64,000 bases of DNA from JABFXX01 sp036489755 (GCA_036489755.1 DASXFD010000042.1:124001-188000); one strand, 5' to 3'. Shown: positions 48,522 to 58,799, numbered from the stretch's first letter. The notes: generated by a model not told the origin, from the sequence alone. Translations and numbers: made by a program.

Positions 48522-49691
48522 CTACTTGCAGTCGGTCGCGTAGGTCTGCTCACGGTTGGCGAGCACTTCGAGGGCCGGCCGGCCGGCGATCTCCGTGGTC
48601 CCGCCGTGGAGCCGCGTGATGTAGACGCGCTTGACCCGGCTGGTTACCGACGCGAGCCGCACCAGGAATGCAGCGCCGCAGGCCTGGTCGTGATCGGACA
48701 GGGCGCCCTTCTGGCCCATGCCGTCCTCGGTGTCCCACAGGACCACGTGTCCCCAGCTGCCGCCCAGCGACTTCTCGATCCGGCGGGCCGCGCAGTCGGT
48801 GTAGGTCGAGCAGTGACTCGCCGCGTCCAAGTACTCGTTCGTGTCGTGCCAGCCATGAAATGCGAAATACTCGGGCCGAAACTCGTCGCCGAGCTTGTAC
48901 GCGGCGTCGTTCGCGTGCTGCGCGATCTCGTTCTTGTACTTATCGAGGTAGCTCGCGGCCGCGTGAGCCGAGTTCTCATCGCTGAACGAGTTGCAGAGCT
49001 CGTTCGTCGCGACGTTGTCGTTCGAGCAGTTCCACTCGAAGTCGTTCCACATGTCGCCGTTCGACGCGAAATCGCCGGCGGCGACCTTGCAGCCGTGCTT
49101 CCGGCACGCCGCTTCCGCGCGCAAGTAGTAGCGAGCCGACAGCGACGCCTCGATCGTCACGCCGAGCCCGTTGCCGGGCTGCGCCGGGTTGTTCGGCTCG
49201 TTCCACGGCGAGAACGCGAAGCCGCCGGTGTAGCCGGTCTCGGTCTTCCAGTCGGTCGCGACGAAGTTATCGAACGCGGTCGCGTAGTCGGCTTCGTCGG
49301 GTGCGGCGCGATTCGACATCGACTTGAACGCGATCAGCACCTCGTCGCAGTTGCCTTCGGCAGCGGTCAGCCAGTTGTCGAGGTACGCGCGCGACGACGT
49401 GTCCGTGACGTCGCCGGAATGCGCCGGCTGCGAACCGACGTTCCATTGGAAGTAGCCGTGACAGAGCCGCGTCGTCGACTGGCCCTTGTCGATCTTGTAG
49501 AAGTCGGCGAGGTACGCGAACTGATCGGCGGCGCCGTCGAAGCCGATCGCGATCGCCTTCGCGTTCGCGGCGTCGGGCTGGAACCCTTCGCCATCGTCGC
49601 CGTCGCCGTCGGCCGGCGTAGCATCGTCGCCGACGAGGCAGCCCAAACCGAACGAGACACACAACGCGAGACCGACGAGCGACAGCTTCAT
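48522..49691 (-). CDS. Lipoprotein with glycoside-hydrolase (clan A-type) TIM-barrel motifs
   Basis: 389 residues from ATG 49691; lipobox GLGC (Cys18), then an Asp/Gly linker. The barrel has FAFSPWNEPNNPA with Glu165 in the clan A 'NEP' acid/base motif, and VVLWDTEDGMGQ with Glu322 as candidate nucleophile; FHGWHDTNEY supplies the His before it. This fits a surface-anchored GH39/GH5-like or Asl1-like glycosidase. TTG at 49709 is an alternative start with a longer N-terminus. Substrate unknown; a role in surface polysaccharide trimming is inference. Confidence 0.72.
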   Translation of the reverse strand: MKLSLVGLALCVSFGLGCLVGDDATPADGDGDDGEGFQPDAANAKAIAIGFDGAADQFAYLADFYKIDKGQSTTRLCHGYFQWNVGSQPAHSGDVTDTSSRAYLDNWLTAAEGNCDEVLIAFKSMSNRAAPDEADYATAFDNFVATDWKTETGYTGGFAFSPWNEPNNPAQPGNGLGVTIEASLSARYYLRAEAACRKHGCKVAAGDFASNGDMWNDFEWNCSNDNVATNELCNSFSDENSAHAAASYLDKYKNEIAQHANDAAYKLGDEFRPEYFAFHGWHDTNEYLDAASHCSTYTDCAARRIEKSLGGSWGHVVLWDTEDGMGQKGALSDHDQACGAAFLVRLASVTSRVKRVYITRLHGGTTEIAGRPALEVLANREQTYATDCK

Positions 49692-49780
49692 GCTGCGCGA
49701 GAAGTGCAACGAGCGGACCGCCGATAACTCGTGAAACCGCGTCGATCACGCAGCGCGGTGCAACCACTCGTCCGCAGCGT

Positions 49781-50353
49781 TCAGTGGGCAGGCTCGAGCT
49801 CGACGACGACGTCGGTCACGATGCCGGGCAGCGCTTCGATCGACATCACCTTCGCCTTGAAGCCGGCCTTGTCGACCTCGACGTCGTGCGCACCGGCCGC
49901 GATCGGCCGCGGGTCGAGCGGCGTGCCGCCGTAGACGAGACCGCCGATCCGGATCGTCGCGCCGTCGACGTTCGCGGTCACCGCGATCGCCGCTCCCTCG
50001 CCGAGGGCGGCGCCACGATACGGCACGCGCCCCGCCGACACGCGACACGCATCGTGGAGCTTACGCGTCTCGCCGACCTCCGACGAGCTCGGGTTGAGCT
50101 CGAGCGCGTGGCGCGCCGAGTCGATGCAGTCGTCCCAGCGCTGCTGCGCTTGCGCGACCGCCGCGAGGAATCGATATGGCCCGGGCAGCTTCGGCGCGAT
50201 CGACCGCGCTTTCTCGAGATGCGCTCGCGCATCGTCGAACTTGCCGAGCCGGAACGCGTCGACGCCGGCGTCGTACTCGCGCGTGAACTTCGTCGGCGGC
50301 GATGCCGCTGCGACGCTGGTGATCAACAGCGCGAGGCTACTGCGTCGGATCAT
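49781..50353 (-). CDS. TPR + PEGA-type secreted protein
   Basis: 190 residues from ATG 50353. Signal-like MIRRSSLALLITSVAAASPP; two TPR units (DAGVDAFRLGKFDDARAHLE, YRFLAAVAQAQQRWDDCIDS); a C-terminal PEGA domain (ITANVDG-type: VTANVDGATIRIGGLVYGG, DVEVDKAGFKAKVMSI). It overlaps the double-STAS gene by 17 bases, so it belongs to that partner-switch cluster and may sense the envelope for it. Confidence 0.8.
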   Translation of the reverse strand: MIRRSSLALLITSVAAASPPTKFTREYDAGVDAFRLGKFDDARAHLEKARSIAPKLPGPYRFLAAVAQAQQRWDDCIDSARHALELNPSSSEVGETRKLHDACRVSAGRVPYRGAALGEGAAIAVTANVDGATIRIGGLVYGGTPLDPRPIAAGAHDVEVDKAGFKAKVMSIEALPGIVTDVVVELEPAH

Positions 50354-52547
50354 CTCGTCCGCTGCCGCGATTACCGCCGTAGCGATCCCAGACGTTGACC
50401 GCGCCGGTCTGCGGCATCGACTGGCCTTCGCCGAGGCGCGGCCGTGTCGCCGGGGTTTGCGCGCGCGGCGGACCGGCAATCGTCGACGAGAACTCGCGCG
50501 GATCGCCGGTGTCGCCTTGGACGAGCACGCGCAGCGTCCCGCCGGTCGCCATCAGCTGTGAAAACTCGTCGTTCGCGAGCTTCGCGAACGAGGCCGCATC
50601 GGCGACGTCGTGACCATCGATCGCGAGCACGATGTAATGCTCGGCGAGCCCGAGCTCCTGCAGCGGGCCGAGCTGCAGCTTCGTCACGATCGCGCCGTGG
50701 TCGAGCTTGGGGAACCGCCAGCCGAGCTCCGGCTGCAGATCGACGACGGTGGCGCCGAGCGCGTGGCTCGTCGGCGACATCCGGCCGTTCAGCCGCTTCG
50801 CATCGGCGGCCGACAGCTCGACGCGCGCGAACGCGACGAACCGCTTGCCATCCGCCGTGTCGAACGACTCCCAGTAGCGACCGGCGATCGGCGGCGCGAC
50901 TCGTTTGAACAGATGTGCGACGGCGCGACGACCGTCTTCGACGTCGCGACGAGCCTGCGCGCTTTCCGCGTCGCGCGCGACCGCCGCGAATGCCGCCGCG
51001 CGCGTCTCGACCAGCTGCGGCGCGATCGTCGCGAGCCAGCCGTCGCCGGCGACCTCGTACGCGACGCCTTCGTACGCCGCGTCGCTCGCCTCATCCTCGG
51101 CTTCTTCCTGGCTCGCGAGCGGCTCCGACACGCCGATGCACGACGCGCCGCTGCACGTGACCGAGTCGAGCGCGGAGCTCGCGTCGGTGAGCCAGCTCGG
51201 CCGCTCGGGCGCGCTTCGCCCGGTCACCGGACCGAGCTTGTACGGCCCGCTCGGCTTGGCGTGCGTGCGCACGAACCCGAGGTAGGCGACGCCGAACAGG
51301 GCGACGGCGGCGAGGCCGACCAAGATCGGCGCGAGGTTGCGGCGAGGCAGCGCGTCGGCCGGCCTGCCGAGGCCCGTCGAGCCCATCGTCGGCCGGCGGT
51401 CGAGCCTGCGATGCCGCAGCTCGTCGATCTGACGCGCGAGATCCTTCGTCACCATCGGCTTCGGCAGCCCCGGCAGAATCGTCATCAGCGGCTCGCTCGC
51501 CGTGCATTGCATCGGGTTCTTGCAGGCCGGGCAGCGCAGCTCCGGTGCGGTCGCGAACTTCAAGACCTCGGCGTGCGTCACGACCTCGATCGACTGCAGG
51601 CTCGTCGTGCCGCAACTGCCGCACGCGTACGGCAGCGCGAAGTCGAGCACCGCGACTTTCGGGCCGAGATCCTCTTTGGTGCAGATGCGCTCGAGCACCA
51701 TCGGGCCGACTCCGATCAGATCGATCTGATCGACGAGCGGCGTGACCTGCTGCACGAACGCGCGCCACGACGCGGCACCGGCGGGCTCGACGCGCGCGAC
51801 GTTCGCAAGATCGACGATGACCGTGCCTTCGAGTCCCTCGGCGAGCTTGTCCTTCTGGAAGGTGTTGTTGAGATCGCCGGTGAAGCGCAGGTACGTGATG
51901 CGCCCTTCGATCACCTTGTCGACGCGCAGCTTGCCGTCGAGCGCGCCGACGCGATAGTCGAGCTTCGCCGCGAGGAACTGCACGATCTCGGGCGACAGCT
52001 CGAAGCTGCCCTGGCCGAGGATGTACGCGAAATACGTCGAGCCATCGTCGTCGAAGTACATCGCTTCGCGGCACGTCGGGCACGGCCGCTCGGCGAGCTT
52101 CATCGCCTTGATCGACTCGAAGTCCTTGCCGACATCGAGCAGCACGCGATGCTCGGAATCGCAGTAATCGCAGCGGAACGGCGCGTAGAAGCTGAACACG
52201 CGGCCGCTGCCCGCAAAGTTCGCGACCATGTTGAGCTGGTCGACGACTTTCGGCGAGCACTCGATGAGCACGGTCTGCTTGGTGCGCGCGGCGACCGCGG
52301 TCATGAAGTCGACCCACTCGCGAATGCCGAACGACGAGATCTTCTTGACGCCGCCGAGATCGAGCACGAGCGCCTCGCTGTCGACCGCCGCCGCGAGCTT
52401 CTTGCCGTCGAACGCTTCGTCGATCGTGCCGGCGAACTTGAGGCACGTGATCGGCCCATCTGCGAATTTCTCGATCGAGAGCTTCGGCTCGAGGCTGCCG
52501 CCCGGCGCCGACAACCGCGACCGCGACGCGCGTTGTACTTCCATCAT
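50337..52547 (-). CDS. Membrane protein: two STAS-like domains, two zinc ribbons, TM, PDZ-like domain
   Basis: 736 residues. STAS-like domain 1 at about 22-115 has ISSFGIREW with Ser71/72 at the site phosphorylated in anti-anti-sigma factors. It is followed by a zinc ribbon (CDYC at 126, CPTC at 156). STAS-like domain 2 (208-305) has VEPAGAASW with no Ser at that position; then a second ribbon (CGSC at 309, CPAC at 339). A transmembrane helix (about 406-426) leads to a C-terminal domain ending in a PDZ-like part (LAEHYIVLAIDGHDVADA). Start ATGA overlaps the GHKL ATPase stop. Likely a membrane-bound partner-switch antagonist. Confidence 0.82.
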   Translation of the reverse strand: MMEVQRASRSRLSAPGGSLEPKLSIEKFADGPITCLKFAGTIDEAFDGKKLAAAVDSEALVLDLGGVKKISSFGIREWVDFMTAVAARTKQTVLIECSPKVVDQLNMVANFAGSGRVFSFYAPFRCDYCDSEHRVLLDVGKDFESIKAMKLAERPCPTCREAMYFDDDGSTYFAYILGQGSFELSPEIVQFLAAKLDYRVGALDGKLRVDKVIEGRITYLRFTGDLNNTFQKDKLAEGLEGTVIVDLANVARVEPAGAASWRAFVQQVTPLVDQIDLIGVGPMVLERICTKEDLGPKVAVLDFALPYACGSCGTTSLQSIEVVTHAEVLKFATAPELRCPACKNPMQCTASEPLMTILPGLPKPMVTKDLARQIDELRHRRLDRRPTMGSTGLGRPADALPRRNLAPILVGLAAVALFGVAYLGFVRTHAKPSGPYKLGPVTGRSAPERPSWLTDASSALDSVTCSGASCIGVSEPLASQEEAEDEASDAAYEGVAYEVAGDGWLATIAPQLVETRAAAFAAVARDAESAQARRDVEDGRRAVAHLFKRVAPPIAGRYWESFDTADGKRFVAFARVELSAADAKRLNGRMSPTSHALGATVVDLQPELGWRFPKLDHGAIVTKLQLGPLQELGLAEHYIVLAIDGHDVADAASFAKLANDEFSQLMATGGTLRVLVQGDTGDPREFSSTIAGPPRAQTPATRPRLGEGQSMPQTGAVNVWDRYGGNRGSGRDDPTQ

Positions 52548-53464
52548 GTGCTCCACAGCTGTAGCGACTTGGCCTGCGTGCGGAGCTCGCGCAAATTCAT
52601 GTCGAGCTCGAACACGGCCGTCACTTCCGTGTGATTGCCGCGCGCGACGTCGAAGAACATCGCCGACGAGGCGTTGTGGCAGACCATCATGCCCAACCCG
52701 GCACCGCCGTTCGATCGATCCATCTCGCCGCCGGCGAGGCCGCGCGCGAGCCCGTCGAGCACGTGCGTGCGCTCGAGCCGCCCGAACGGATCGCGGACTT
52801 GCAGGACCAGCCGCGTGCCGTCGGACGCGATGCGCAGCATCGGCCGCTCGCGCTCGTCGAGCCGCAAGTCGGCCTTGCGGTCGCCCGCGTATTTCGGCTT
52901 GCCGGTCTTGTCGATGGGCGCGTCGTACATCGCGTTCATGAGGAGCTCGTGGCCGAGCTCTGCAAACATATCCGCCACGCGGCGCGGCACCGCAAGCTTC
53001 AGCACGAACTCGCCGATCGTCGCGGTCGCGTGATCGCGATCCGCCGTCGTGCGCACGTCGAGCTCGAGCGCGACGTGGCCCCAATCGAGATATGCGCCGA
53101 GCGTCGGCACGTCGCGCGACGCGAACCTGCGCGCGAGCATCACGACCTCCCACGCGCGCGGCGCCGAGTCGAAATCTCGGCGCGCGAGCACGTGATCGAT
53201 CCGCGGCGTCTCGACGAGATAGCGCAGCGCACGCTTGAGCGGCTCGGCCGTCCACAACACGCCGCGCAGCTTCTTGTGCGCGCGCACTTGCTCGGCCATG
53301 AAGTCGGCGTCGAATACGTCGGCGCAAACGAGATCGGCTTCGCCGAGCGACGCGCCGAGCTGCGTCGGCTCTTCGATCGTGATCGCATCGAGACCCGCGG
53401 CGCAAAACAAGCGAGCGACCTTGCGGCCGACGAGCTTGTTGCGTTCCAGGATGACGGCGCGCAT
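52544..53464 (-). CDS. GHKL ATPase (anti-sigma/RsbW-type) paired with the STAS protein
   Basis: 306 residues from ATG 53464 (MRAVILERNKLVG). An N-terminal receiver-like half precedes GHKL boxes: GHELLMNAMYDAPID, VRDPFGRLER, SNGGAGLGMMVCHNASS. Same architecture as the 40454 gene, with ELLMNA(L/M)YDAP(V/I)D almost identical. RsbW-type proteins phosphorylate STAS partners on Ser; the adjacent coupled STAS gene is the natural partner. A GTG at 53497 would add MVARVLSSIGG; TATCGT 11 bases before 53464 supports the shorter form. Confidence 0.82.
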   Translation of the reverse strand: MRAVILERNKLVGRKVARLFCAAGLDAITIEEPTQLGASLGEADLVCADVFDADFMAEQVRAHKKLRGVLWTAEPLKRALRYLVETPRIDHVLARRDFDSAPRAWEVVMLARRFASRDVPTLGAYLDWGHVALELDVRTTADRDHATATIGEFVLKLAVPRRVADMFAELGHELLMNAMYDAPIDKTGKPKYAGDRKADLRLDERERPMLRIASDGTRLVLQVRDPFGRLERTHVLDGLARGLAGGEMDRSNGGAGLGMMVCHNASSAMFFDVARGNHTEVTAVFELDMNLRELRTQAKSLQLWST

Positions 53465-53584
53465 GCCCCCGATTGACGATAGCACTCGAGCAACCACTTG
53501 ACTCGAAACGTGAATTCGTAAGGCGCGTGGGCCGGGCTACATTGCCTGTCGGGCGCTCAGGTGCGAGGTGCGATGAAACCGCGC

Positions 53585-53590
53585 TACGAT
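53585..53590 (+). promoter_or_regulatory. -10 hexamer TACGAT, 8 nt before ATG
   Basis: TACGAT, 8 bases before the ATG at 53599. Confidence 0.55.
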
Positions 53591-53598
53591 TTCGGCGA

Positions 53599-54696
53599 AT
53601 GAGGGCGCTCGTCGCCGCAGTCGTGTTGTGCGCTACGGCAACTGCACGGGCAGAAGAGCCGCAGCTCTATCGCACCGTCGCGACCAAACAGTCGCGCGCG
53701 GAGCTGTCTGCATTCCTCGTCGCGCCGGCGGAGCGCGCGTCGAAAGCTCGCGATTGGGCGCGCGCGATCCCGCTGTACGAAGCGCTCGCCGTCGCACGCG
53801 GCGCGAACAGCGCCGAACAAAAGCAGCTCGCGACGCTGTGGACGCTCGCCGGTCAGAACGCCGAAGCCGCCGACGCGTGGGCGACGTACGCCACGAGCGC
53901 GGCCGATCCCAAAGACCGCGCCGAGGCCGATGCCGAAGCGAAGCGCTTGTCGGCCGCGCCCGATCCGTTCGCCGACAAGCTCGTGCTCGTGCCCGGCGCC
54001 GCCGAGGCCAAGCAAGCGTTCGCCGCCGGCCGCGCCGCGTTTGCCGCGAAGAGCTACGGCGACGCGCTCGTCGACTTTCACATGGGCGACGCGCTCGCGC
54101 CCGATCTGCCGGGCTTCTTGCGCGAGCTCGGCGCGACCTACGACAAGCTCGACGCGCCCGACAAGAAGCGCGAGTTCTACCTGCGCTACCTCGTCGAGCG
54201 GCCGTTCGGTGCGAACGCCGACGTCGTCCGCAGCGAGCTCGCGAAGGATCCGAAAGCCGCGCTCGGAACGTTGCTCGTGTCGACGAGCATGCCGTGCACC
54301 GAGCTCTGGGTGAACCGCCAGCGCGTCACCGGCAAGCTGCCCGACAAGGGGCTCCTGGTTGCCCCCGGGACGTACAAAGGACTGTGCTTCACCCCGAAGT
54401 ACGAGATGGCGCTGTTCGAGTACGCCACCGTCGAGCCGGGCAAGCCGGCGAACATGAGCTTTCGGTGGGCGATCGTCGTCAACAAGCTCGATTCACCGCT
54501 CGGCCGGATCGCGCTCGAGAACCCCAAATCGCCGGGCGTGATGATCGATCTCGGGATCACGTCGCCCGAGGTCGGCGTCGCGGTCCCGGCCGACGGCCGC
54601 AAGCTCAGGATGGTCCTGAAGGACGATTCAGGACTGCGCACCGAGGAGCGGATGGTGCAGCTCGAGTCGGGACAGCGGCTCGTCGTGACGTGGTAA
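53599..54696 (+). CDS. Secreted TPR protein with PEGA-like C-terminus
   Basis: 365 residues from ATG 53599: signal MRALVAAVVLCATATARA, TPR helices at 40-210 (ARAIPLYEALAVARGAN, AAGRAAFAAKSYGDALVDFH), then beta-rich repeats (TLLVSTSMPCTELWVNRQRV..., KLRMVLKDDSGLRTEERMVQ) of the PEGA kind. Followed after 11 bases by a Ser/Thr kinase on the same strand, a common myxobacterial pairing. The in-frame extension to 53473 is not supported. Confidence 0.82.
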   Translation: MRALVAAVVLCATATARAEEPQLYRTVATKQSRAELSAFLVAPAERASKARDWARAIPLYEALAVARGANSAEQKQLATLWTLAGQNAEAADAWATYATSAADPKDRAEADAEAKRLSAAPDPFADKLVLVPGAAEAKQAFAAGRAAFAAKSYGDALVDFHMGDALAPDLPGFLRELGATYDKLDAPDKKREFYLRYLVERPFGANADVVRSELAKDPKAALGTLLVSTSMPCTELWVNRQRVTGKLPDKGLLVAPGTYKGLCFTPKYEMALFEYATVEPGKPANMSFRWAIVVNKLDSPLGRIALENPKSPGVMIDLGITSPEVGVAVPADGRKLRMVLKDDSGLRTEERMVQLESGQRLVVTW

Positions 54697-54699
54697 GGT
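54694..54699 (+). promoter_or_regulatory. -10 hexamer TAAGGT, 8 nt before GTG (kinase)
   Basis: TAAGGT includes the TAA stop of the TPR gene and lies 8 bases before the GTG at 54708; the same hexamer and spacing precede the photolyase. Confidence 0.5.
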
Positions 54700-54707
54700 C
54701 CGCGACC

Positions 54708-55907
<1,200 letters not shown>

Positions 55908-55917
55908 ACTGAGAACC

Positions 55918-56268
55918 ATGACGGCACGCTTGTTCGCCCACGGCATCGCGACGTTCGTCGCACTGGGCGCGCTCGCGAGCGCGATCGGCGGCATGATCGC
56001 CGGGATTCCCGCCGCGCTCAGCGTGTTCTGTTTGATCATCGGCATCGTGCTGTGCGCGCTGATCCCGCTGTCGCTGCGCGGCTCGCGCGCCGCGTGGTCG
56101 GTCATCATCTCGATCATGGTGGTCGAAGCCGTCGGCACGTTCTTCGGCGCGGCCACGCTCGCGAGGGCGCTGCACATCAACTTGATGTTCGCGCTCCTCT
56201 TGCCGCTCGTGCTCGCCGGCGGCGTCGGCGCGCTGGTCTCGCTGCGCGAGAGCTACCGCGACAACTGA
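55918..56268 (+). CDS. Small four-helix membrane protein (116 aa)
   Basis: Four hydrophobic segments (GIATFVALGALASAIGGMI, LSVFCLIIGIVLCALIPLSL, AWSVIISIMVVEAVGTFFGA, LMFALLLPLVLAGGVGALVS) with short charged loops. No motif or known family; resembles small integral membrane proteins. Its 3' end overlaps the convergent gene by 16 bases. Confidence 0.7.
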   Translation: MTARLFAHGIATFVALGALASAIGGMIAGIPAALSVFCLIIGIVLCALIPLSLRGSRAAWSVIISIMVVEAVGTFFGAATLARALHINLMFALLLPLVLAGGVGALVSLRESYRDN

Positions 56269-57317
56269 AACGCCGCGCGCGTGCCCGGCGCGATGAGCTC
56301 GTCGGTCGACGGCGGCTCGCTGCCGCCGAACGCTTTTTCGATCCGGCCGAGCGCCGCACGAAAGATGTCGTCGAGCCGCACGAACGTCTCGGCCGGCGTG
56401 CCGGGCAACCCGCTCGCGACCGCGAGCTGCAGCGCGGCCATCGCGAGCGGCGCGTCGCTGCGATCCGGCGCGAACGGCACGACGAGGCTCGCGAGCGGAT
56501 GCAGCCAGCGCGCGCGCATCGGCCGCGGCACCTTGCCGGCATCCGGCGCTTCGAGCACGAAGAAATCGGCGGGCTCGCACGGCGCGTCGAGCAGCGCCTT
56601 CGCCTCGGGCGTGCCGAGCTCGTGCAAGAGGTAGCGGCGCGCGAGGTAGTACAGCCAGTAGAGCAGCTTGAAGCTCGCGTAATGCGCGCCGAACGCGAGC
56701 GCGTCGTCACGCATCTCGTCACGCAGCTCGGCGAGCTCGCCGAGGCCGGACGAGCCATCGACGTAGGTCTCGAAGAATCGCGCGAGCATCTTGTCGGAGC
56801 CCGAGCACACCTCGGTCGCGCCGATCAGCGTGCCGCTCGCTTCGGCGTCGGCGGCCATCGTCGCCGCGTCGAATTTCGGCGGCTGCCAGCCCGTGGTGAG
56901 CGTGCGCACGAGCATGTTCTGCGCCCACAGGCCGACGCCTTGCGTCGCCTTCGCGAGCGCGGCCGCATACGCCGGCACCGCGCCGCGCTTGAACAGGAAG
57001 AACCACGGCAGCGACGAGCCGAGCTGGCTCACCCGCCAGATGTCCATCACGTCGGGCGTATACTCGCGCACGCCCGCATAACCCGAGCGCACGACGGCGA
57101 GCGCGCCGACGATCTCGTCCCAGTGCGCCGACGTCTGGCGCAGCGCAGACACGTTCATCAGCTTCGCGTGCTGGAACCGGCGGCCCGCGTACGGGCACGT
57201 CTTGTACTCGAGGTCGTCGGGTTTCAGAAACTCCGGCGGCGTGCGGCCTTCGCGCAGCGGGCGGCCTTCGTCGTCGCGATGAAACTTCTCGGTGACCATG
57301 CGCGCGACGAGGCTCAC
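56253..57317 (-). CDS. Hypothetical protein coupled to queE (354 aa)
   Basis: GTG at 57317 overlaps the queE stop (GTGA). The product is soluble, rich in aromatic residues (..GSSLPWFFLFKRGAVPAYAA.., ..FKLLYWLYYLARRYLLHEL..) and has TCPYAGRRFQHAKLMN near the start and TEVCSGSDKMLARFFE in the middle. It shows no catalytic signature I can assign. Coupling to queE suggests either co-regulation or a step near 7-deazaguanine metabolism, but this is speculative. Confidence 0.65.
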   Translation of the reverse strand: MSLVARMVTEKFHRDDEGRPLREGRTPPEFLKPDDLEYKTCPYAGRRFQHAKLMNVSALRQTSAHWDEIVGALAVVRSGYAGVREYTPDVMDIWRVSQLGSSLPWFFLFKRGAVPAYAAALAKATQGVGLWAQNMLVRTLTTGWQPPKFDAATMAADAEASGTLIGATEVCSGSDKMLARFFETYVDGSSGLGELAELRDEMRDDALAFGAHYASFKLLYWLYYLARRYLLHELGTPEAKALLDAPCEPADFFVLEAPDAGKVPRPMRARWLHPLASLVVPFAPDRSDAPLAMAALQLAVASGLPGTPAETFVRLDDIFRAALGRIEKAFGGSEPPSTDELIAPGTRAAFQLSR

Positions 57318-57916
57318 GGAATTCCCACGATCTTGTGCAGCTGCAATGACAGCCGCCAGCGCGGCCGCGCTTGCACGAGCGCGAGCGTGCGCGCCAAGCT
57401 CGCCGGATCGCCGGCACACGGCTGCACGAAATAATGCTCGCACGCGTAGCGCGACTCGTAGCCGGCGAGCGTCGCGTCGCTGACGGTGTCGTCGACCACG
57501 ACCTTGATCTCGTTCGCGGCAAGCGGCACGAGCTCGAGCGAGCGCGGATGAAACTGCGGCTTCGGCGAGATCGTGAGCCAGTCGACGGCGCCGGCCGGCG
57601 CGCGCGTACCGTTCGACTCCATGTGCACGCGAAACCCGACGGCGTGGAGCGCGGCGGCGAGCGACTCGTCGTACTGGAGCGTCGGCTCGCCGCCCGTCAC
57701 GACCACCATCCGCGTGCGATCTCGATCGAGCGCGACGAGCTCGGCGACGATGTGCTCGGCGTCGCGCCTGGTCGCGTTCTCGGCCGCGAAGTCGGTATCG
57801 CACCACGTGCACGCCAGATTGCACGCGGCGAATCGCAAGAACACGCACGCGCGGCCGGCGTGCGCGCCTTCGCCCTGCAACGTCGGCCCGAAGATCTCCT
57901 TGACGAGATAGCGCAC
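57314..57916 (-). CDS. queE: 7-carboxy-7-deazaguanine synthase QueE (radical SAM)
   Basis: 200 residues. EIFGPTLQGEGAHAGRACVF then LRFAACNLACTWCDTDF holds the CxxxCxxC cluster ligands; VVVTGGEPTLQY is the SAM-binding GGEP motif; ESNGTRAPAG and WLTISPKPQF are typical of QueE. It converts 6-carboxytetrahydropterin to 7-carboxy-7-deazaguanine on the way to queuosine. QueC, QueD and FolE are not in the window. GTG start; TAGCAT lies 6 bases before it in a 22-bp gap. Confidence 0.93.
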   Translation of the reverse strand: MRYLVKEIFGPTLQGEGAHAGRACVFLRFAACNLACTWCDTDFAAENATRRDAEHIVAELVALDRDRTRMVVVTGGEPTLQYDESLAAALHAVGFRVHMESNGTRAPAGAVDWLTISPKPQFHPRSLELVPLAANEIKVVVDDTVSDATLAGYESRYACEHYFVQPCAGDPASLARTLALVQARPRWRLSLQLHKIVGIP

Positions 57917-57938
57917 CGGCTAATGCTATAGCGCAGCG
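57917..57938. promoter_or_regulatory. Compact divergent promoter with palindromic -10 (GCTATAGC)
   Basis: In the 22-bp gap GCTATAGC (57926-57933) reads the same on both strands. For the plus gene TATAGC (57927-57932) is 6 bases before the ATG. For queE, TAGCAT (57923-57928 on the minus strand) is 6 bases before the GTG. Both transcripts would start at or next to the start codon, and polymerase must choose. Confidence 0.6.
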
Positions 57939-58796
57939 ATGCGGATCGGCGTAGCCCTCGCGGTCGTCGCGGCTTGTGGCAAGGCGCAAGCGCCGGTCTC
58001 CGATCGCTGCACGGCGCAACCGTTCGCGACGTCGACGCCGGTGCCCGAAGCGTCGGCGGCCGCGTGGCTCGGCTCGAACCAGCTGCTCGTCATCGGCGAC
58101 AGCGGCAACCACGGCGCGTACGGGATCGTCGATGCCGCAACCGGCACGACGCTCGATCAAGGCGCGCTGCCGCTCGGCGACTCGTCCGACGATTTCGAAG
58201 GCCTCGCAACGCTCGGCGACACGATCTACGGCGTGATCTCGTCGGGTTGGGTCTACGCGTGGCAACGCGCCGGCTCCGGCTTCCAGCTCGTCGACGGGCC
58301 TTACTCGCTCGGCCCGGTGGATCTGCCGCCGACCGGCCACGGCGATCACCCGCCGGCGACCGACGGCATGGTCTGCGACGTCCACAAGTCGAACTGCGGC
58401 CGCAACTACGAGGGCCTGTGCCTCGCACCCGCGCCGACGCCCGACGGCTGCGCCGGCTACGTCGCCGCGAAAGCGGACGGCAAGCTCTACTGCGTCGCGT
58501 TCGACGCGAGCCATCATTTGCGAGTCCGCCGCGACGGCGCGATCGCCGTCGATGGCCCGGCGAGGCTCGCCGACTGCGCCTACGACGACACCGGCCGGCT
58601 GTGGGCCGCCGACAACCTGTTCGGGATGGCGCAGGTGTTTCGCATCGACAACGGCAGCGCCGTGCCATTCGAGGCCTTCGGTCCGGGCTTCCCCGAGGTG
58701 CTTGCCGTGCGCGGCGACACGTTCTACCGGATGTCCGATCTCGGCGGCGCGCCGAGCTTGATGGCGAAATTTCGCTGCCCGGCCGCCACCAAGTAG
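57939..58796 (+). CDS. Lipoprotein, beta-propeller-like (285 aa)
   Basis: MRIGVALAVVAAC gives a lipobox at residue 13. Blades have the look of SdiA-regulated/esterase-like propellers: NQLLVIGDSGNHGAYGIVDA, DDFEGLATLGDTIYGVISSG and LADCAYDDTGRLWAADNLFG. Cys residues may pair (VCDVHKSNCGRNYEGLCLAP). Likely surface or periplasmic. Divergent from queE by 22 bp. Confidence 0.75.
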   Translation: MRIGVALAVVAACGKAQAPVSDRCTAQPFATSTPVPEASAAAWLGSNQLLVIGDSGNHGAYGIVDAATGTTLDQGALPLGDSSDDFEGLATLGDTIYGVISSGWVYAWQRAGSGFQLVDGPYSLGPVDLPPTGHGDHPPATDGMVCDVHKSNCGRNYEGLCLAPAPTPDGCAGYVAAKADGKLYCVAFDASHHLRVRRDGAIAVDGPARLADCAYDDTGRLWAADNLFGMAQVFRIDNGSAVPFEAFGPGFPEVLAVRGDTFYRMSDLGGAPSLMAKFRCPAATK

Positions 58797-58799
58797 ACT
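58794..58799 (+). promoter_or_regulatory. -10 hexamer TAGACT, 6 nt before GTG (nrdR)
   Basis: TAGACT, including the TAG stop of the previous gene, lies 6 bases before the nrdR GTG at 58806. Confidence 0.5.
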
